Notes: generated by a model not told the origin, from the sequence alone. Counted from the first letter of the stretch, positions 17,032 through 26,521 are shown. The stretch is DNA of 64,000 bases from Cystobacter fuscus DSM 2262 (GCF_000335475.2 NZ_ANAH02000073.1:124001-188000); one strand, 5' to 3'. Translations and numbers: made by a program.

Positions 17032-20000
17032 CTCCGCCTCGCGCAGTGGCGCCTCGCACTCGCGCCGCAGCAGCGGGTTGAGCGCGAGGGCCCGTTCGAG
17101 TTCGGCCCGGGCCTGGCGGACGGTGTCGAGGCGCTCCGGCTCGGGCATCGTCCGCGCCCGGTTCAGCAGCAGGGCCCCGCGCAGGGCATGCGCGTGCGCC
17201 AGGTTCGGGTCGAGCCGGAGCGCCAGGTCCACCTGCGTCAGTCCCTCGGTGATGGAGGGGCGCGCCTTGCCCGGGGGCAGCGCCTCCGCCAGGCGCCAGT
17301 GAACGCGGGCCAGGAGTTGGTGGGTCTCGGCGAGGGGATACATCTCCACGGCGCGCCGGGCCTCCGCGAGCGCCTGCTGGAGGAGGGACGCTTCCGGGCG
17401 TCCCCGCCGCTTCGCCCACACCGCCTCCGCCAGGGCCATCCGCGCACTCACGAGTCGGCACTCGACCCAGACGCAGTCCAGGCGGTTGGCCTCCGCCAGG
17501 GCCCGCCGCCCCGCCTCGAGCACGGCCGTGGGCTCCCCGCCGTCCCTCATCGCGTGCTCCACTTCCAGCAGGTGGCCCATGGCCCGGTAGAGCGAGGTCC
17601 GCCCGAAGCGGGGGTTGATGGACACGGAGCGCTCGAGGTGCTGGAACATCCGCTCCAGCCACGGGCGTGGGTCCCCGCCGCTGTCGACGAGGTAGCGCGC
17701 GAGCTTCAGCTCCGCGAGGGCCAGCTGGTTCAGCGCCAGGACGTAGTTGCCGTCGAGCGAGAGGGCCCGCTCGCCGGCCTGGAGCGCCTTGTTCACGTCC
17801 TCCTGGGGGTTGCGCCCGCGCGACAGCTCGTACTCGGCTCGCTGGCTGTACACGTCGATGAGGTTCATGTGCGCGAAGAGGTAGGCCGGATCGCTTCGCG
17901 CCGCCTGGAGCAGGTGGTGCTCGGCCTGGGCGTACGACTCACGCGGATCCCCGCCGTGCTCCCACTGATGGTTGCCCTTCCAGCGGTAGACCTGGGCGAG
18001 ATCATTGTGCCCCCAGGGGTATTCGGGCTTCAGCTTCAGCGCCCGGTTCAGCCAGGAGATGGCCTCGTCCCAGGCGGCGTCTGGCGCCGCGCCCTCTCGC
18101 GCCAGCCGGAGCGCGCGCATGAAGTGGCTGTAGCCCAGCATGTCGTAGGCGTACACGTCACGAGGATCCAGCTCCACGGCGCGCGCGGCGGTGGCGGTCC
18201 ACTCGGTGAGGATCGGCGCTGGGTCCAGACCGCCCTTCTCGAAGTTCATCAGCCGGTACCACTGCATCAGCACCTGGGCCTTCTTGGTGTGGCCCGAGGC
18301 TCGCCCCGGAGCCGCGTGGAGGCCCTGGTCCGCCGCGGCCAGTGCGCGCTCCAGCGAGGCCTTGCGTGATTTGCCCTGCCGCGAGTCGAGCTCCGATTGC
18401 TGCAGCCACGCCTCCGCGAGGGCCTCGTGGTTGCGCGCATCACTCCGCCCGGACTCGAGGGCCCGCGTGTAGAGCCGATCCGCCTCCTGGAGCCCCGCGC
18501 GTGCCGTGTCGTAGTCGCCCCGCTCCAGGTGCTCCACGGCGCGGGCGTAGGCCACGTCTCCAGCGAGCGTCCAGGCCTCGTATACCCAGGGCGTCTCCTC
18601 GGCGGCCTGGGCCGCGAGCCGCGCCGCCGCGTCGTACTCCCGGCGGTAGAAGGCGATGAGGCCCTCGAGGTAATGGGGGGACTCCAGGTCGAGGCCCCGG
18701 CTGCGCTCGAGCGACTGGAGCGCCGGCTCCAGGTACTGCTTCTCCAGGAGGCGCTGCCGCGTGGCCACCCACTCCTTGCCGCCGCTGCGCCGCGCGTCCT
18801 CCAGGGACTGGTGGTACAGCTCGCCGAGCACGCGGCCGCGCGCGTAGTGCAGCTCGGGCGAGTCGATGCCCTGCTCCCGGGCGCGCTCCAGTTCCTGGTG
18901 GGCGCGCTCCAGCTCGTGCATGGCCAGATAGCCGCGCCCCAGGGCGTAGTGCACCAGTCCCTCGCCGTGGTCACCCAGCTCATGCGGCTGTGAGGCGATC
19001 CGCACCATGCGCTCGCGCACGAGCTGTTGCTCCCGGCTGGTGTCGTGCAGGGGCAGCGTGTGGGCCGCGCGCAGGAACCATTCGATCTCCTTCACCTGCT
19101 GCCCGAGCTGTCCGGCCAGCCGCGCGCGCTGCTCGGAGCGTTGCCGGGTGGTGCGCGCCTCCAGCCCCGCGCGCGCGCCAAAGGCGGCGAGGACGAGGAT
19201 GCTCGTCAGGGACACCGCGGAGACAGCCACCAGGGCGCGGTGCTTGCGCGCGCGCCGCCGCAGCCGGTGGAACAGGCTCGGGCGCCGTCCGAGGATGGGC
19301 TCGCCATCCATGTAGCGTCCGAGATCCTCGGCCAGGGCCCGGGCCGAGTCATAGCGCTGGTCCGGCTCCTTGCTCAGACACTTGAGGACGAGCGTCTCCA
19401 GGTCGCCCGGGAGGTGGGGCACGTGCGTGCGTGGGGAAGGGGGCTCCTCGTGGAGCACCTTGTTCAGCGTGCCCAGGACCGAGTCACCGGTGAACGGCGC
19501 CACGCCAGCGAGCAACTCATAGAGCGTCGCGCCCAGGCTGTAGACGTCGGAGCGGCGATCGATGCCACGCACATCGCCACGGGCCTGCTCGGGGGCCATG
19601 TACGAGGGCGTGCCCATCAGTGCCCCCGTCTGGGTGAGGGCGTGCCCCTGGCCGATGTCGTACGCCAGGCCGAAGTCCATCACCACCGGCACCCAGCGCC
19701 CATCCTCCGCGCGCTCGACCATGATGTTGGAGGGCTTGAGGTCGCGGTGGATGACGCCGAGCCGGTGCGCCTCGTGGACGGCGGCGGCGACCTCCCTCAT
19801 CACCTGCACCTTCTCGGGCAGGGTCATGTCCCGGGCCGCCCGGTCGAGCCCCTCTCCGCCAATGAGTTGCATGGCGATATAGGCCTTGGCGCCCACCTCG
19901 CCGACCTCGTACACCTTGCAGACGTGGGGATGGTCGATGCGCGCCTGCGCGCGGGCTTCCTGGAGCAGGCGCATGACCTTGTCGGGATCCGCCCCGCGGA

Positions 20001-20259
20001 TGAACTTGAGCGCCACCACCCGGCCCAGACGCGGATCCCTCGCCTTGTAGACCTCGCCCATGCCTCCGCTGCCCAGGCGCTCGAGGAACTCGTAGCGCTC
20101 CCAGTGGGGTACGGGGAACGCCGCTTCCGGGTGCGTGGGCCCGGAAGGGGTGGGGGAGGTGGTGGGCTCTGGCGCGAGCGTCGGCTCGAGGGTCCGCTCT
20201 TCCTGATCAGGCGTCGGCATGGGCGAGGAGGGGGCGGTTCTCTCCTGGCACACTGGCAT
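17017..20259 (-). CDS. Membrane Ser/Thr protein kinase with C-terminal TPR repeats
   Basis: The 1080-residue protein has a PknB-type kinase domain at about residues 55-320: Gly loop LGSGGMGEVYKA, VALKF Lys, HRDLKPSN with Asp 173, and DFG Asp 195, all intact. One membrane helix (about 343-362) separates it from some 700 residues of tetratricopeptide-like helices, probably outside the membrane and used for protein contacts. This layout is frequent in myxobacteria, and the substrate is unknown. The ATG at 20259 has a GGGAGG ribosome site, but that site lies inside a perfect hairpin; a second Met lies at 20220. The 3' end overlaps the converging lipoprotein gene by 15 bp. Confidence 0.92.
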   Translation of the reverse strand: MPVCQERTAPSSPMPTPDQEERTLEPTLAPEPTTSPTPSGPTHPEAAFPVPHWERYEFLERLGSGGMGEVYKARDPRLGRVVALKFIRGADPDKVMRLLQEARAQARIDHPHVCKVYEVGEVGAKAYIAMQLIGGEGLDRAARDMTLPEKVQVMREVAAAVHEAHRLGVIHRDLKPSNIMVERAEDGRWVPVVMDFGLAYDIGQGHALTQTGALMGTPSYMAPEQARGDVRGIDRRSDVYSLGATLYELLAGVAPFTGDSVLGTLNKVLHEEPPSPRTHVPHLPGDLETLVLKCLSKEPDQRYDSARALAEDLGRYMDGEPILGRRPSLFHRLRRRARKHRALVAVSAVSLTSILVLAAFGARAGLEARTTRQRSEQRARLAGQLGQQVKEIEWFLRAAHTLPLHDTSREQQLVRERMVRIASQPHELGDHGEGLVHYALGRGYLAMHELERAHQELERAREQGIDSPELHYARGRVLGELYHQSLEDARRSGGKEWVATRQRLLEKQYLEPALQSLERSRGLDLESPHYLEGLIAFYRREYDAAARLAAQAAEETPWVYEAWTLAGDVAYARAVEHLERGDYDTARAGLQEADRLYTRALESGRSDARNHEALAEAWLQQSELDSRQGKSRKASLERALAAADQGLHAAPGRASGHTKKAQVLMQWYRLMNFEKGGLDPAPILTEWTATAARAVELDPRDVYAYDMLGYSHFMRALRLAREGAAPDAAWDEAISWLNRALKLKPEYPWGHNDLAQVYRWKGNHQWEHGGDPRESYAQAEHHLLQAARSDPAYLFAHMNLIDVYSQRAEYELSRGRNPQEDVNKALQAGERALSLDGNYVLALNQLALAELKLARYLVDSGGDPRPWLERMFQHLERSVSINPRFGRTSLYRAMGHLLEVEHAMRDGGEPTAVLEAGRRALAEANRLDCVWVECRLVSARMALAEAVWAKRRGRPEASLLQQALAEARRAVEMYPLAETHQLLARVHWRLAEALPPGKARPSITEGLTQVDLALRLDPNLAHAHALRGALLLNRARTMPEPERLDTVRQARAELERALALNPLLRRECEAPLREAESGLR

Positions 20260-20262
20260 GTG

Positions 20263-20337
20263 CCCTCCCGCTCCTCAAGAGCGGGAGGGGGCCACGCCAC
20301 CGCACCGGGCGTGGCCACGGGTCATGCGGTGGCGTGG
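20263..20337. promoter_or_regulatory. Two strong hairpins before the kinase gene
   Basis: CCCTCCCGCTC at 20263-20273 pairs perfectly with GAGCGGGAGGG at 20279-20289 (11-bp stem, 5-nt loop). On the minus strand the distal arm contains the kinase ribosome site and ends 3 nt before its ATG. A second inverted repeat pairs CCACGCCACCGCA at 20292-20304 with TGCGGTGGCGTGG at 20325-20337. There is no T-run. They may terminate the upstream transcript, hide the kinase ribosome site, or do both. Confidence 0.55.
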
Positions 20338-20344
20338 GAGAGGC

Positions 20345-20789
20345 TCAGGCACGCGCCCGGCGCACGAGCAGCAGGGCGGCGGCGAGCGGCAGCGCGAAGG
20401 GCAGATAGCGCCGCGCGTGGTAGCTCCACGAGTCGACCCGGTCCCCGAGCAGCATCAACAGCCAGTGGCTCGGGTAGTGGTCCGGAAGCCGGTAGGCGAG
20501 CTTGCGGACCACTCCGGACAGGCCGTGCAGGGGCACGGGTGCCAAAGACAGGCGGCATCGTCTTGTTGGGGCGGCCATGCATGGGGACCGCCGACTCACC
20601 GCGCTGGGGTTCCGGTGGGAAGCGCGTGTTGGGCCATGGCTGGGGATCCCTCATCATGGGGACTCCCGGCCGGTGCGAGGGCTCGAGGTCGACGCCCCAA
20701 TAATCCGGTCTCAGCACGGGCTGCATGGACTGGTAGCCGGAGCGCCGTTGGATCGTCTCCGGAGTGGTCACCTCTGGTACGGGTTTCAT
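20345..20789 (-). pseudogene. Frameshifted small gene next to the zinc dehydrogenase
   Basis: Two frames together give one plausible protein of about 147 residues. The first frame starts at the ATG at 20789 and ends with MPPVFGT. The second continues from VPLHGLSG to a hydrophobic, Arg-rich C terminus. They meet at the GGG run 20537-20539 (CCC on the coding strand), where removing one base restores the reading. From memory, proteins of this kind lie beside this type of zinc dehydrogenase in other proteobacteria, and their function is unknown. The extra base is either a real inactivating mutation or a sequencing error. Confidence 0.6.
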
Positions 20790-20804
20790 CAGGCGTCTCC
20801 GTTC

Positions 20805-21956
20805 CTAGTGAAGGGTTGCGTTGGGGAAGAGCGCCACCTTGATGCAGCCGTCCCGCTTCTGGGCGAACGTGTGGTAGCCCTGGGGCGCCTGTTCGAGCGG
20901 CAGCCGATGGGTGAAGACCTTGCTCGGCTTGATCCGCCCGGCCCGGACGTGCTCGAGCAGGTGCGGCATGTAGCGCTTCACGCTGGCCTGGCCGGTGCGC
21001 ATCGTCTGCGCCTTGTTCATGAAGGTGCCGATGTCGACGCCTGCCCACGGCGGGCCGTAGCCCCCCATGAGGGAGATGGTGCCGCCCTTGCGCGTCGCGT
21101 GGATGGCGAAGTTGATCGCCTGCGGGGAGCCGGCCTCCAGCTTTCCATAGACGCCGAGCACGCGATGCACCGGCGAGCCCGCCGCCTCGCAGCCCACGGC
21201 CTCGATGGTCACGTCGGCGCCGCGGCCCTCCGTCATGCCCTTCACCGTGGTGACGAGGTCGAGATCCTTGAAGTTGAGTGTCTCGACACCGAACCAATTC
21301 CTCGCGAACTCGAGGCGGTAGTCGACATGGTCCACCGCGATGACCCGGCCGGCGCCCATGGCCCAGGCCGACCACATCGCGAACAGACCGACCGGGCCAC
21401 ATCCGAGCACCAGCACGGTCTCGCCGCCCTTGAGGTCACCCATCTCCGCGCCCTGGTAGCCGGTGGAGAAGGCGTCGGTGATGGGCAGGGCGTCGAGATC
21501 CTCGACGTCATCGGGAATCTTCTCGGCGTCCACGCCGATGAAGGGCACGCGGACGTACTCGGCCTGGCCTCCGTCGTAGCCGCCCATGGTGTGCGAGTAG
21601 CCGTAGATACCGGTTCCCGCGTCGGTCGCCGGGTTGGTGCTGTCGCAGCACGAGGTCAGGCCCTGGGTGCAGAAGTAGCAGCCGCCACAGAAGATCTGGA
21701 ACGGCAGCATCACCCGATCGCCCTTCTTGACTCCCCGGGCGTCGGGGCCGACCTCCTCGACGATGCCCGTGAATTCGTGGCCGAAGGTGAAGCCGATCCG
21801 GGTGTCGGGCATGAGCCCGTGCAACAGGTGCAGGTCGGAGCCGCAGATCGCCGCGGACGTCACGCGGACGATGCCGTCCTGGGGATGCTCGATCTTGGGA
21901 TCGGGCTTGTTGCGCACCGCGACACGATAGGGGCCTTCATAGGTAAGCGCTCTCAT
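20805..21956 (-). CDS. Zinc-dependent alcohol/formaldehyde dehydrogenase-like protein
   Basis: A 383-residue medium-chain dehydrogenase with the catalytic zinc Cys in AICGSDLH, His-Glu in FGHEFTG, and a structural zinc loop FCGGCYFC...SCC. The NAD fold shows VLGCGPVGLF. Length and the ASTGYQGAEM-like middle region fit the glutathione-independent formaldehyde dehydrogenase group, but the substrate cannot be read from sequence. It lies 15 bp upstream of the frameshifted small gene and probably shares a transcript with it. No regulator sits next to it. Confidence 0.87.
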   Translation of the reverse strand: MRALTYEGPYRVAVRNKPDPKIEHPQDGIVRVTSAAICGSDLHLLHGLMPDTRIGFTFGHEFTGIVEEVGPDARGVKKGDRVMLPFQIFCGGCYFCTQGLTSCCDSTNPATDAGTGIYGYSHTMGGYDGGQAEYVRVPFIGVDAEKIPDDVEDLDALPITDAFSTGYQGAEMGDLKGGETVLVLGCGPVGLFAMWSAWAMGAGRVIAVDHVDYRLEFARNWFGVETLNFKDLDLVTTVKGMTEGRGADVTIEAVGCEAAGSPVHRVLGVYGKLEAGSPQAINFAIHATRKGGTISLMGGYGPPWAGVDIGTFMNKAQTMRTGQASVKRYMPHLLEHVRAGRIKPSKVFTHRLPLEQAPQGYHTFAQKRDGCIKVALFPNATLH

Positions 21957-22222
21957 GCGCCAAGGCTGTGGACGCCACCGACGATTGCCAATCAGACGTC
22001 TCCCCGGCAGGTCTGCCTTCAGGGGTCTGCCCGTTCTGGCCCGCTCGGCCGTCCCTTGACGGGTGTGCCACCTCTCCGGCCACGGCCCTCGATGAGACGC
22101 ACTTCAATCTCACAGCACGATTGTATTTTTCATGTTCCCAACAATCGATAATTCAAGAATTAGTTGCTTAGGCAGCTAATCGTCAATACCGTGACTGCCC
22201 CTATTAACCAGGAGAACCCAGC

Positions 22223-22792
22223 ATGGCCTTGCGCAACACCCTGTCCGTCGCCGCGTCATCGTTCATCTTCGGACTGTCCTTCGTTGGCTGTAACGCGGGT
22301 CCCGAGGCCTGGGAGGACGGAGCTGCCGCGGAGGGGGCGGGCGTCGAGCAACGGGAGCTGTGCTCGCGCCCGACGGACTATCCGTGGGAGGAGCCGGACT
22401 TCGCCAACGTCAAGAAGGCGATCACGGTGGCGCGCGACCAGATCTGCAAGCCGTATGTGCAGGGGAGCGCGGGCCCGGATGGGTTCGACAGCCCGGGTCT
22501 GGTCTATTACGCCTACAGCCAGGCGGGCTTCAATGTGCCGCGGGTGGACACCTGGGCCATTGATTCCTGGGGCCGCAGGGTGAGCCCCTTGGAGAAGCGC
22601 CCGGGGGATCTCATCATCTACCGCGCCTGCGCCGCGGGGAACATCTCGCACGTGTCGCTCTACGTCGGGCGCAACAAGAGCACCGGCGCCCCGCAGGAGA
22701 TAAAGGCCTTCTACGTGCAAGACGGCGTGGGTGTGTATGACGGCCCCTCGCCGTGCTCCATCCCCTCTACCGCTGTCCGGGTGCAGGGCTGA
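22223..22792 (+). CDS. NlpC/P60-like lipoprotein lacking the catalytic Cys
   Basis: The leader ends in the lipobox LSFVGC, so this 189-residue protein is exported and lipidated. The rest follows the NlpC/P60 peptidoglycan-peptidase pattern: KPYVQGSAGPDGFDS, then GLVYYAY, NVPR, KRPGDLIIY and ISHVSLYVG with the usual His. In active enzymes the second block reads D-C-S-G. Here it is D-S-P-G, and the AGC codon at 22490-22492 replaces the TGC for Cys. The enzyme is therefore probably inactive as a thiol peptidase and may bind cell wall instead. AGGAG precedes the ATG. The 266 bp before it are AT-rich and show no clear motif. Confidence 0.75.
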   Translation: MALRNTLSVAASSFIFGLSFVGCNAGPEAWEDGAAAEGAGVEQRELCSRPTDYPWEEPDFANVKKAITVARDQICKPYVQGSAGPDGFDSPGLVYYAYSQAGFNVPRVDTWAIDSWGRRVSPLEKRPGDLIIYRACAAGNISHVSLYVGRNKSTGAPQEIKAFYVQDGVGVYDGPSPCSIPSTAVRVQG

Positions 22793-22965
22793 GCATTCAT
22801 GCGGGCATGATGGGACGCGGCATGTCCATTCCCGCCGCCCCGGATGCCCTCGAGAGGGAAGAAGAATGCCCTGTCTGGCCTCGAAGCGCGGAGGCCGGAC
22901 GGGGTGCTTTCTTCCCGTGATGCCGAGTCTTAGGTTCCCCTCCAGTTCGAGGGAGGGGGATGTCG

Positions 22966-24750
22966 ATGATCATCGGTTCGGTCGCGTTGCTCGCGGCGGT
23001 GCTCGCGAGCACGGCGCCTGTCTTGCCTGTCAAGGTTGGCAATGCACTCACACTGCCCGCGCAAAGACACGCGGTGCGGATGGACACCGGGGGCGGCCGA
23101 CCGGCTACCTGGTTGCTCGCTGTCCAGCAGGAAGGCGTGGAGGGGCGAGGCCTGTCCTTCTACCGCTCGGAGGACGAGGGCCGCACGTTCCGCTTCTACG
23201 CCCCCATCCAGCCGGATGGAAGCCACGCGGATCGCGCGGATCTGGTCGCGGTGGGGCGGGACGTCGCGCTCGTCTACTCGTGGGAGTCCCCCGGCCTGAA
23301 GGCCTCGTCCCGGCATGACGTGTACTTCCAGTGGTGGCGCTACCAGCCGGACTCCCATGACTGGGCGCCAGAGCCCGCCGTGCGGATCTTCAACGCGGAT
23401 GACTCCACGGCCTATACGAGGGCGCTGCTCGCGCGCGACTCGCGAGGCCGGCTGTGGGTACAGGCCTTCCGTCTGGACTCGGATGGGGGCTCCACGGCGG
23501 TGTTGTCCGTGTCCTCGGATGGAGGCGCGTCCTTCCAACGCCAGGCGAACCTGGGCCGGGTCAAGCGCCGTGGGGGCGGGCGGCTGTTGAGCGTGGGCTC
23601 CAAGCTCGTCTTCCTCTACGCCATGCATGACGGCTTCGAGCCCACGCGCATGCGCATCCGCCGCGACAGCGATCCGGTGGAGTCCTGGGGAGACGTGAAG
23701 ACGGCCTTCTCCGACGGCATCTACCATGGCGCCGCGTTGAGCGCGGTGGCGGACGGGGAGGGGGGCATGCACCTGGTCTACAAGGACGAAACGGAGCGCC
23801 TCTATTACCGTCACTTCGACGGCACGAGCTTTGGTTCGCGCACGCTGCTGGAGTCGTCGCGGGACTGGGCGATGCAAGCGGCCACCACCCGGGTGGGCAA
23901 GACGCTGTATGTCTTCTACAACGTCATGCGCTCCGCCGGCAAAGCCTATGAGCTCCACGCCCGGACGCTGAAGGATGGCCGGTTCAGCGACCCGGTGGTG
24001 CTGGACTCGAAGCGGACCTTCAAGGGTTATCCCAATGCGCTGGAGACCCTGCCCGAGGGCGTGGACGACGTGCCCTGCTTCTTCGGCGAGTCCCCCGACG
24101 ACAACTCGCGGGGGAACATGGTGCGCGTGAAGCTGGACGCGCCCGGTGGCGGCGGCCCGGCGGAGCCCCCACGGCCCGCGCCCTCGGACGACCTTCCTTC
24201 TCCGGGCCGGGAACTCTTCCGCGATGGCTTCTCGCGCAACTCCTCGCGCGGACTGGGTTCCGACTGGTCGCTGAGCGGGCTGTGGTTGGCCAATGGCAAG
24301 CGCGCGGTGAGCGACCTGGACAACGCCGAGGGAAGCAACCATGCGCTGGCCCCGCTCTCGCGCTGCCGGGACTGTCAGGTGGAGGCATGGTTGCAGCACT
24401 TCGCCGCGGACGAGGCGGGCGTGGTGCTGCGCGCCCAGGGGGATGCGTTCTACGCGCTCGTGTACCTGCCCTCGGGGCGCATCCAGATCCGCCGCTATCG
24501 CGACGGGAAGTCCACCGTGCTCGCGGAGGCCGCCAGTGGCCAGTCCTCCGCGTGGGAGGGAGCGACCTTCACCCTGGCCGCGTGGGGCACGCAGCCGGTG
24601 CATCTGGCCGCCTCGGTCAACGGCCAGGTGCGTCTGCGGGTGACGGATACGAGTTCGGCCGCCCCGAGCGACGAGGGACTCGCGGGCCTGCTCACGCCCA
24701 TCGCGGGCATCTGGTTCGATGACTTCCGGGTGCGCGCGCTGGAGGACTGA
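22966..24750 (+). CDS. Secreted sialidase-like beta-propeller with lectin-like C-terminal domain
   Basis: A signal peptide opens the protein, and GGGAGGGGG lies upstream of the chosen ATG. Roughly residues 25-395 form a six-bladed-propeller-like domain with Asp-box motifs (SEDEGRTFRF, SSDGGASF) as in sialidases and other BNR proteins. A Pro-rich linker leads to a C-terminal domain of about 190 residues (FRDGFSRN to WFDDFRVRALE) that resembles the concanavalin-like/LamG sandwich used for sugar binding. I cannot place the sialidase Arg triad or the Tyr nucleophile, so enzyme activity is uncertain. It may only bind glycans. A shorter BNR fragment lies just downstream. Confidence 0.75.
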   Translation: MIIGSVALLAAVLASTAPVLPVKVGNALTLPAQRHAVRMDTGGGRPATWLLAVQQEGVEGRGLSFYRSEDEGRTFRFYAPIQPDGSHADRADLVAVGRDVALVYSWESPGLKASSRHDVYFQWWRYQPDSHDWAPEPAVRIFNADDSTAYTRALLARDSRGRLWVQAFRLDSDGGSTAVLSVSSDGGASFQRQANLGRVKRRGGGRLLSVGSKLVFLYAMHDGFEPTRMRIRRDSDPVESWGDVKTAFSDGIYHGAALSAVADGEGGMHLVYKDETERLYYRHFDGTSFGSRTLLESSRDWAMQAATTRVGKTLYVFYNVMRSAGKAYELHARTLKDGRFSDPVVLDSKRTFKGYPNALETLPEGVDDVPCFFGESPDDNSRGNMVRVKLDAPGGGGPAEPPRPAPSDDLPSPGRELFRDGFSRNSSRGLGSDWSLSGLWLANGKRAVSDLDNAEGSNHALAPLSRCRDCQVEAWLQHFAADEAGVVLRAQGDAFYALVYLPSGRIQIRRYRDGKSTVLAEAASGQSSAWEGATFTLAAWGTQPVHLAASVNGQVRLRVTDTSSAAPSDEGLAGLLTPIAGIWFDDFRVRALED

Positions 24751-24814
24751 CGGGGCGAGGCCACTGCCTGCCTCCCTGTCCTGTGGAGTGAACAGCGCCT
24801 GTCCTCGAAAGAGG

Positions 24815-25203
24815 TCAGGCGCGGTCTGGCCCTCCTGCTGGGCGGATGACGGCAACCTGTACGCGGCCAATGGGGATGGCACTGGCTTCACGCTGGTCAA
24901 TCCCCGGCCGGATCCCGTGTGGGACATCGCGGTCAGCCGGATTCAAGGGATGCCGGGCGCGCTGACGGGCTCGACCCTGACGACCCGGATCAGCCAGACG
25001 TGGAAGACAGGCCGGTACAACCGCAAGCCCACCGGCATGGTGTGCGTCGATGCCACCCTGTACATGGCCGTGCAGGATCTGGAGTGGGAGTTCGACGACG
25101 CGCCCAACGCGACGATCGCCAGGTCCACGGACCATGGGGCCACGTGGACCTGGGACTTGTCCGCGCCGATGTTCCGCGACTCTCGGGCTTCGAGAAGCAG
25201 ACG
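24815..25203 (+). pseudogene. Fragment of a BNR/sialidase-like secreted protein
   Basis: About 115 codons encode a clear piece of a propeller protein: WADDGNLYAANGDG near the start, and later IARSTDHGATWTWDLSAP with an Asp-box. There is no signal peptide and no proper end. The frame runs without a stop into the following metalloprotease gene, but the junction is not similar to either family. I read it as a decayed relative of the neighbouring sialidase-like gene. Confidence 0.55.
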
Positions 25204-25306
25204 GGCTCCACCTGAGCCGACAGTAGTCAACCCTCTCCCGTGGTTCTTCACTGGGGGTCGCATCTCGACCCGCACCGCGCGGGTGAAGTGTGCGAACCTC
25301 GCGGCG

Positions 25307-26440
25307 ATGCGGCCCCGGAATCGTCTCCTGCTCCTCGTCGTCGTGGGGTTCTTGGCCCTATGGGGTGCGTTCCTCTCGTTCGCCCCATCGCCGGAAGTGG
25401 GCACCTCCTCGGAGGTGTCCGCGCCTCCTCGGCCGAGGGCTTCCGTCTCCAGCACCCGGCCCCCGGAGAGGGCGCGTGACTCGCGCGCCGAGCTGCGCAC
25501 GGAGGAGAGGCCGATCGTGGCCGGGAGTGTCCCGCCCGCTGAGCGTGCCCCGCCAGCTCCTTCCCCACGGCCTCCTCGGCCGGAACAGGGTCAGGCGCAG
25601 CCCTCGGACGAGGTGCGCTCCGATGATGCTCGGCTTCGGGTGCGCTGGGGGAAACCGGGCCTGTGCGAGGAGGGGACTCGTCCGCTGGTGGACCGCGAGG
25701 CGCTCCTGTCGAGCTTCGTGGCCGGACCGGAAGGCGCGGGGCACATTCGCCGAGATCCGGACCTGTCGGCCTCGCACGCGGAGCTGGCCCGCGAGATGCT
25801 CGAGCGGGCGCACCGCCTCCTCCGCATGTTGTTGGGGGAGCGGGTGGACGCGGTCCGCGCTCCATCCGTCTTCCTCTACTCGAGCGTCGAGCAGCTCGTG
25901 AGTGCCGCCTGTGTCAATCGCGCGACCCGTGGCTACTACGACGGTGCCATCCACGTGGCCGCCGAGCGGGATCTCGGCGAGAGCCTGCTGCACGAGTATT
26001 CCCACCATGTCCTCAACCAGCTCGGCGTGCGCAAGCCGATGTGGCTCCATGAGGGGATTGCGATGCTGGTCGCCAGCGAGACGTGGTGGCAGGACCCGCG
26101 GCTCGGGTTGCATGACTGGCTGCCCGAGGGCCATCTGCCCTTCGAGGCCCTGGTGGATGCCTTTCCCCACACCGCGGATGAACTCTTCTCGGGCGCGGTC
26201 TACTACCAGAGTATCGCGATGGTGTTCTTCATTCGTACCCGCGGAACACGGCCGGATCTCGGTGCGCTCGTCGAGCAACTCGCCCGGGGGGAGGTGTCTG
26301 CGCGGAGTGCTTTTGCGTACGCGGCCGGACGGGAGGGCCGTGCGCTTCACGAGGCCTTCCGCGACTACGTGCGCATCCTGCCCGTGGCGTCTCTACCTGG
26401 GGCCCCTCCAGAGGGGAGGGGAGTGGGGGAGGGGCGTTGA
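25307..26440 (+). CDS. Membrane-anchored gluzincin metalloprotease
   Basis: ATG at 25307 gives MRPRNRLLLLVVVGFLALW, an N-terminal membrane anchor. A Pro/Arg-rich linker of about 80 residues follows. The catalytic domain has HEYSHH (zinc ligands His 229 and His 233, catalytic Glu 230) and WLHEG, whose Glu 249 is the likely third ligand, as in the peptidase-MA-like gluzincins. The 377-residue protein would act at the outer face of the membrane. No substrate can be named. The longer open frame upstream belongs to a BNR remnant and is not part of this protein. Confidence 0.8.
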   Translation: MRPRNRLLLLVVVGFLALWGAFLSFAPSPEVGTSSEVSAPPRPRASVSSTRPPERARDSRAELRTEERPIVAGSVPPAERAPPAPSPRPPRPEQGQAQPSDEVRSDDARLRVRWGKPGLCEEGTRPLVDREALLSSFVAGPEGAGHIRRDPDLSASHAELAREMLERAHRLLRMLLGERVDAVRAPSVFLYSSVEQLVSAACVNRATRGYYDGAIHVAAERDLGESLLHEYSHHVLNQLGVRKPMWLHEGIAMLVASETWWQDPRLGLHDWLPEGHLPFEALVDAFPHTADELFSGAVYYQSIAMVFFIRTRGTRPDLGALVEQLARGEVSARSAFAYAAGREGRALHEAFRDYVRILPVASLPGAPPEGRGVGEGR

Positions 26441-26521
26441 AGCACCCCCCTTTCAAGGTCGATTGGCAGGCATCCCGCGCGATAAATTAGACGGGGTGGA
26501 AGTAGCCAACTGCCCCAATCG

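Noticed and set aside
19027-20703. A 558-codon open frame on the plus strand
   Set aside because: Antisense to the kinase domain of the Ser/Thr kinase; no domain or start signal.
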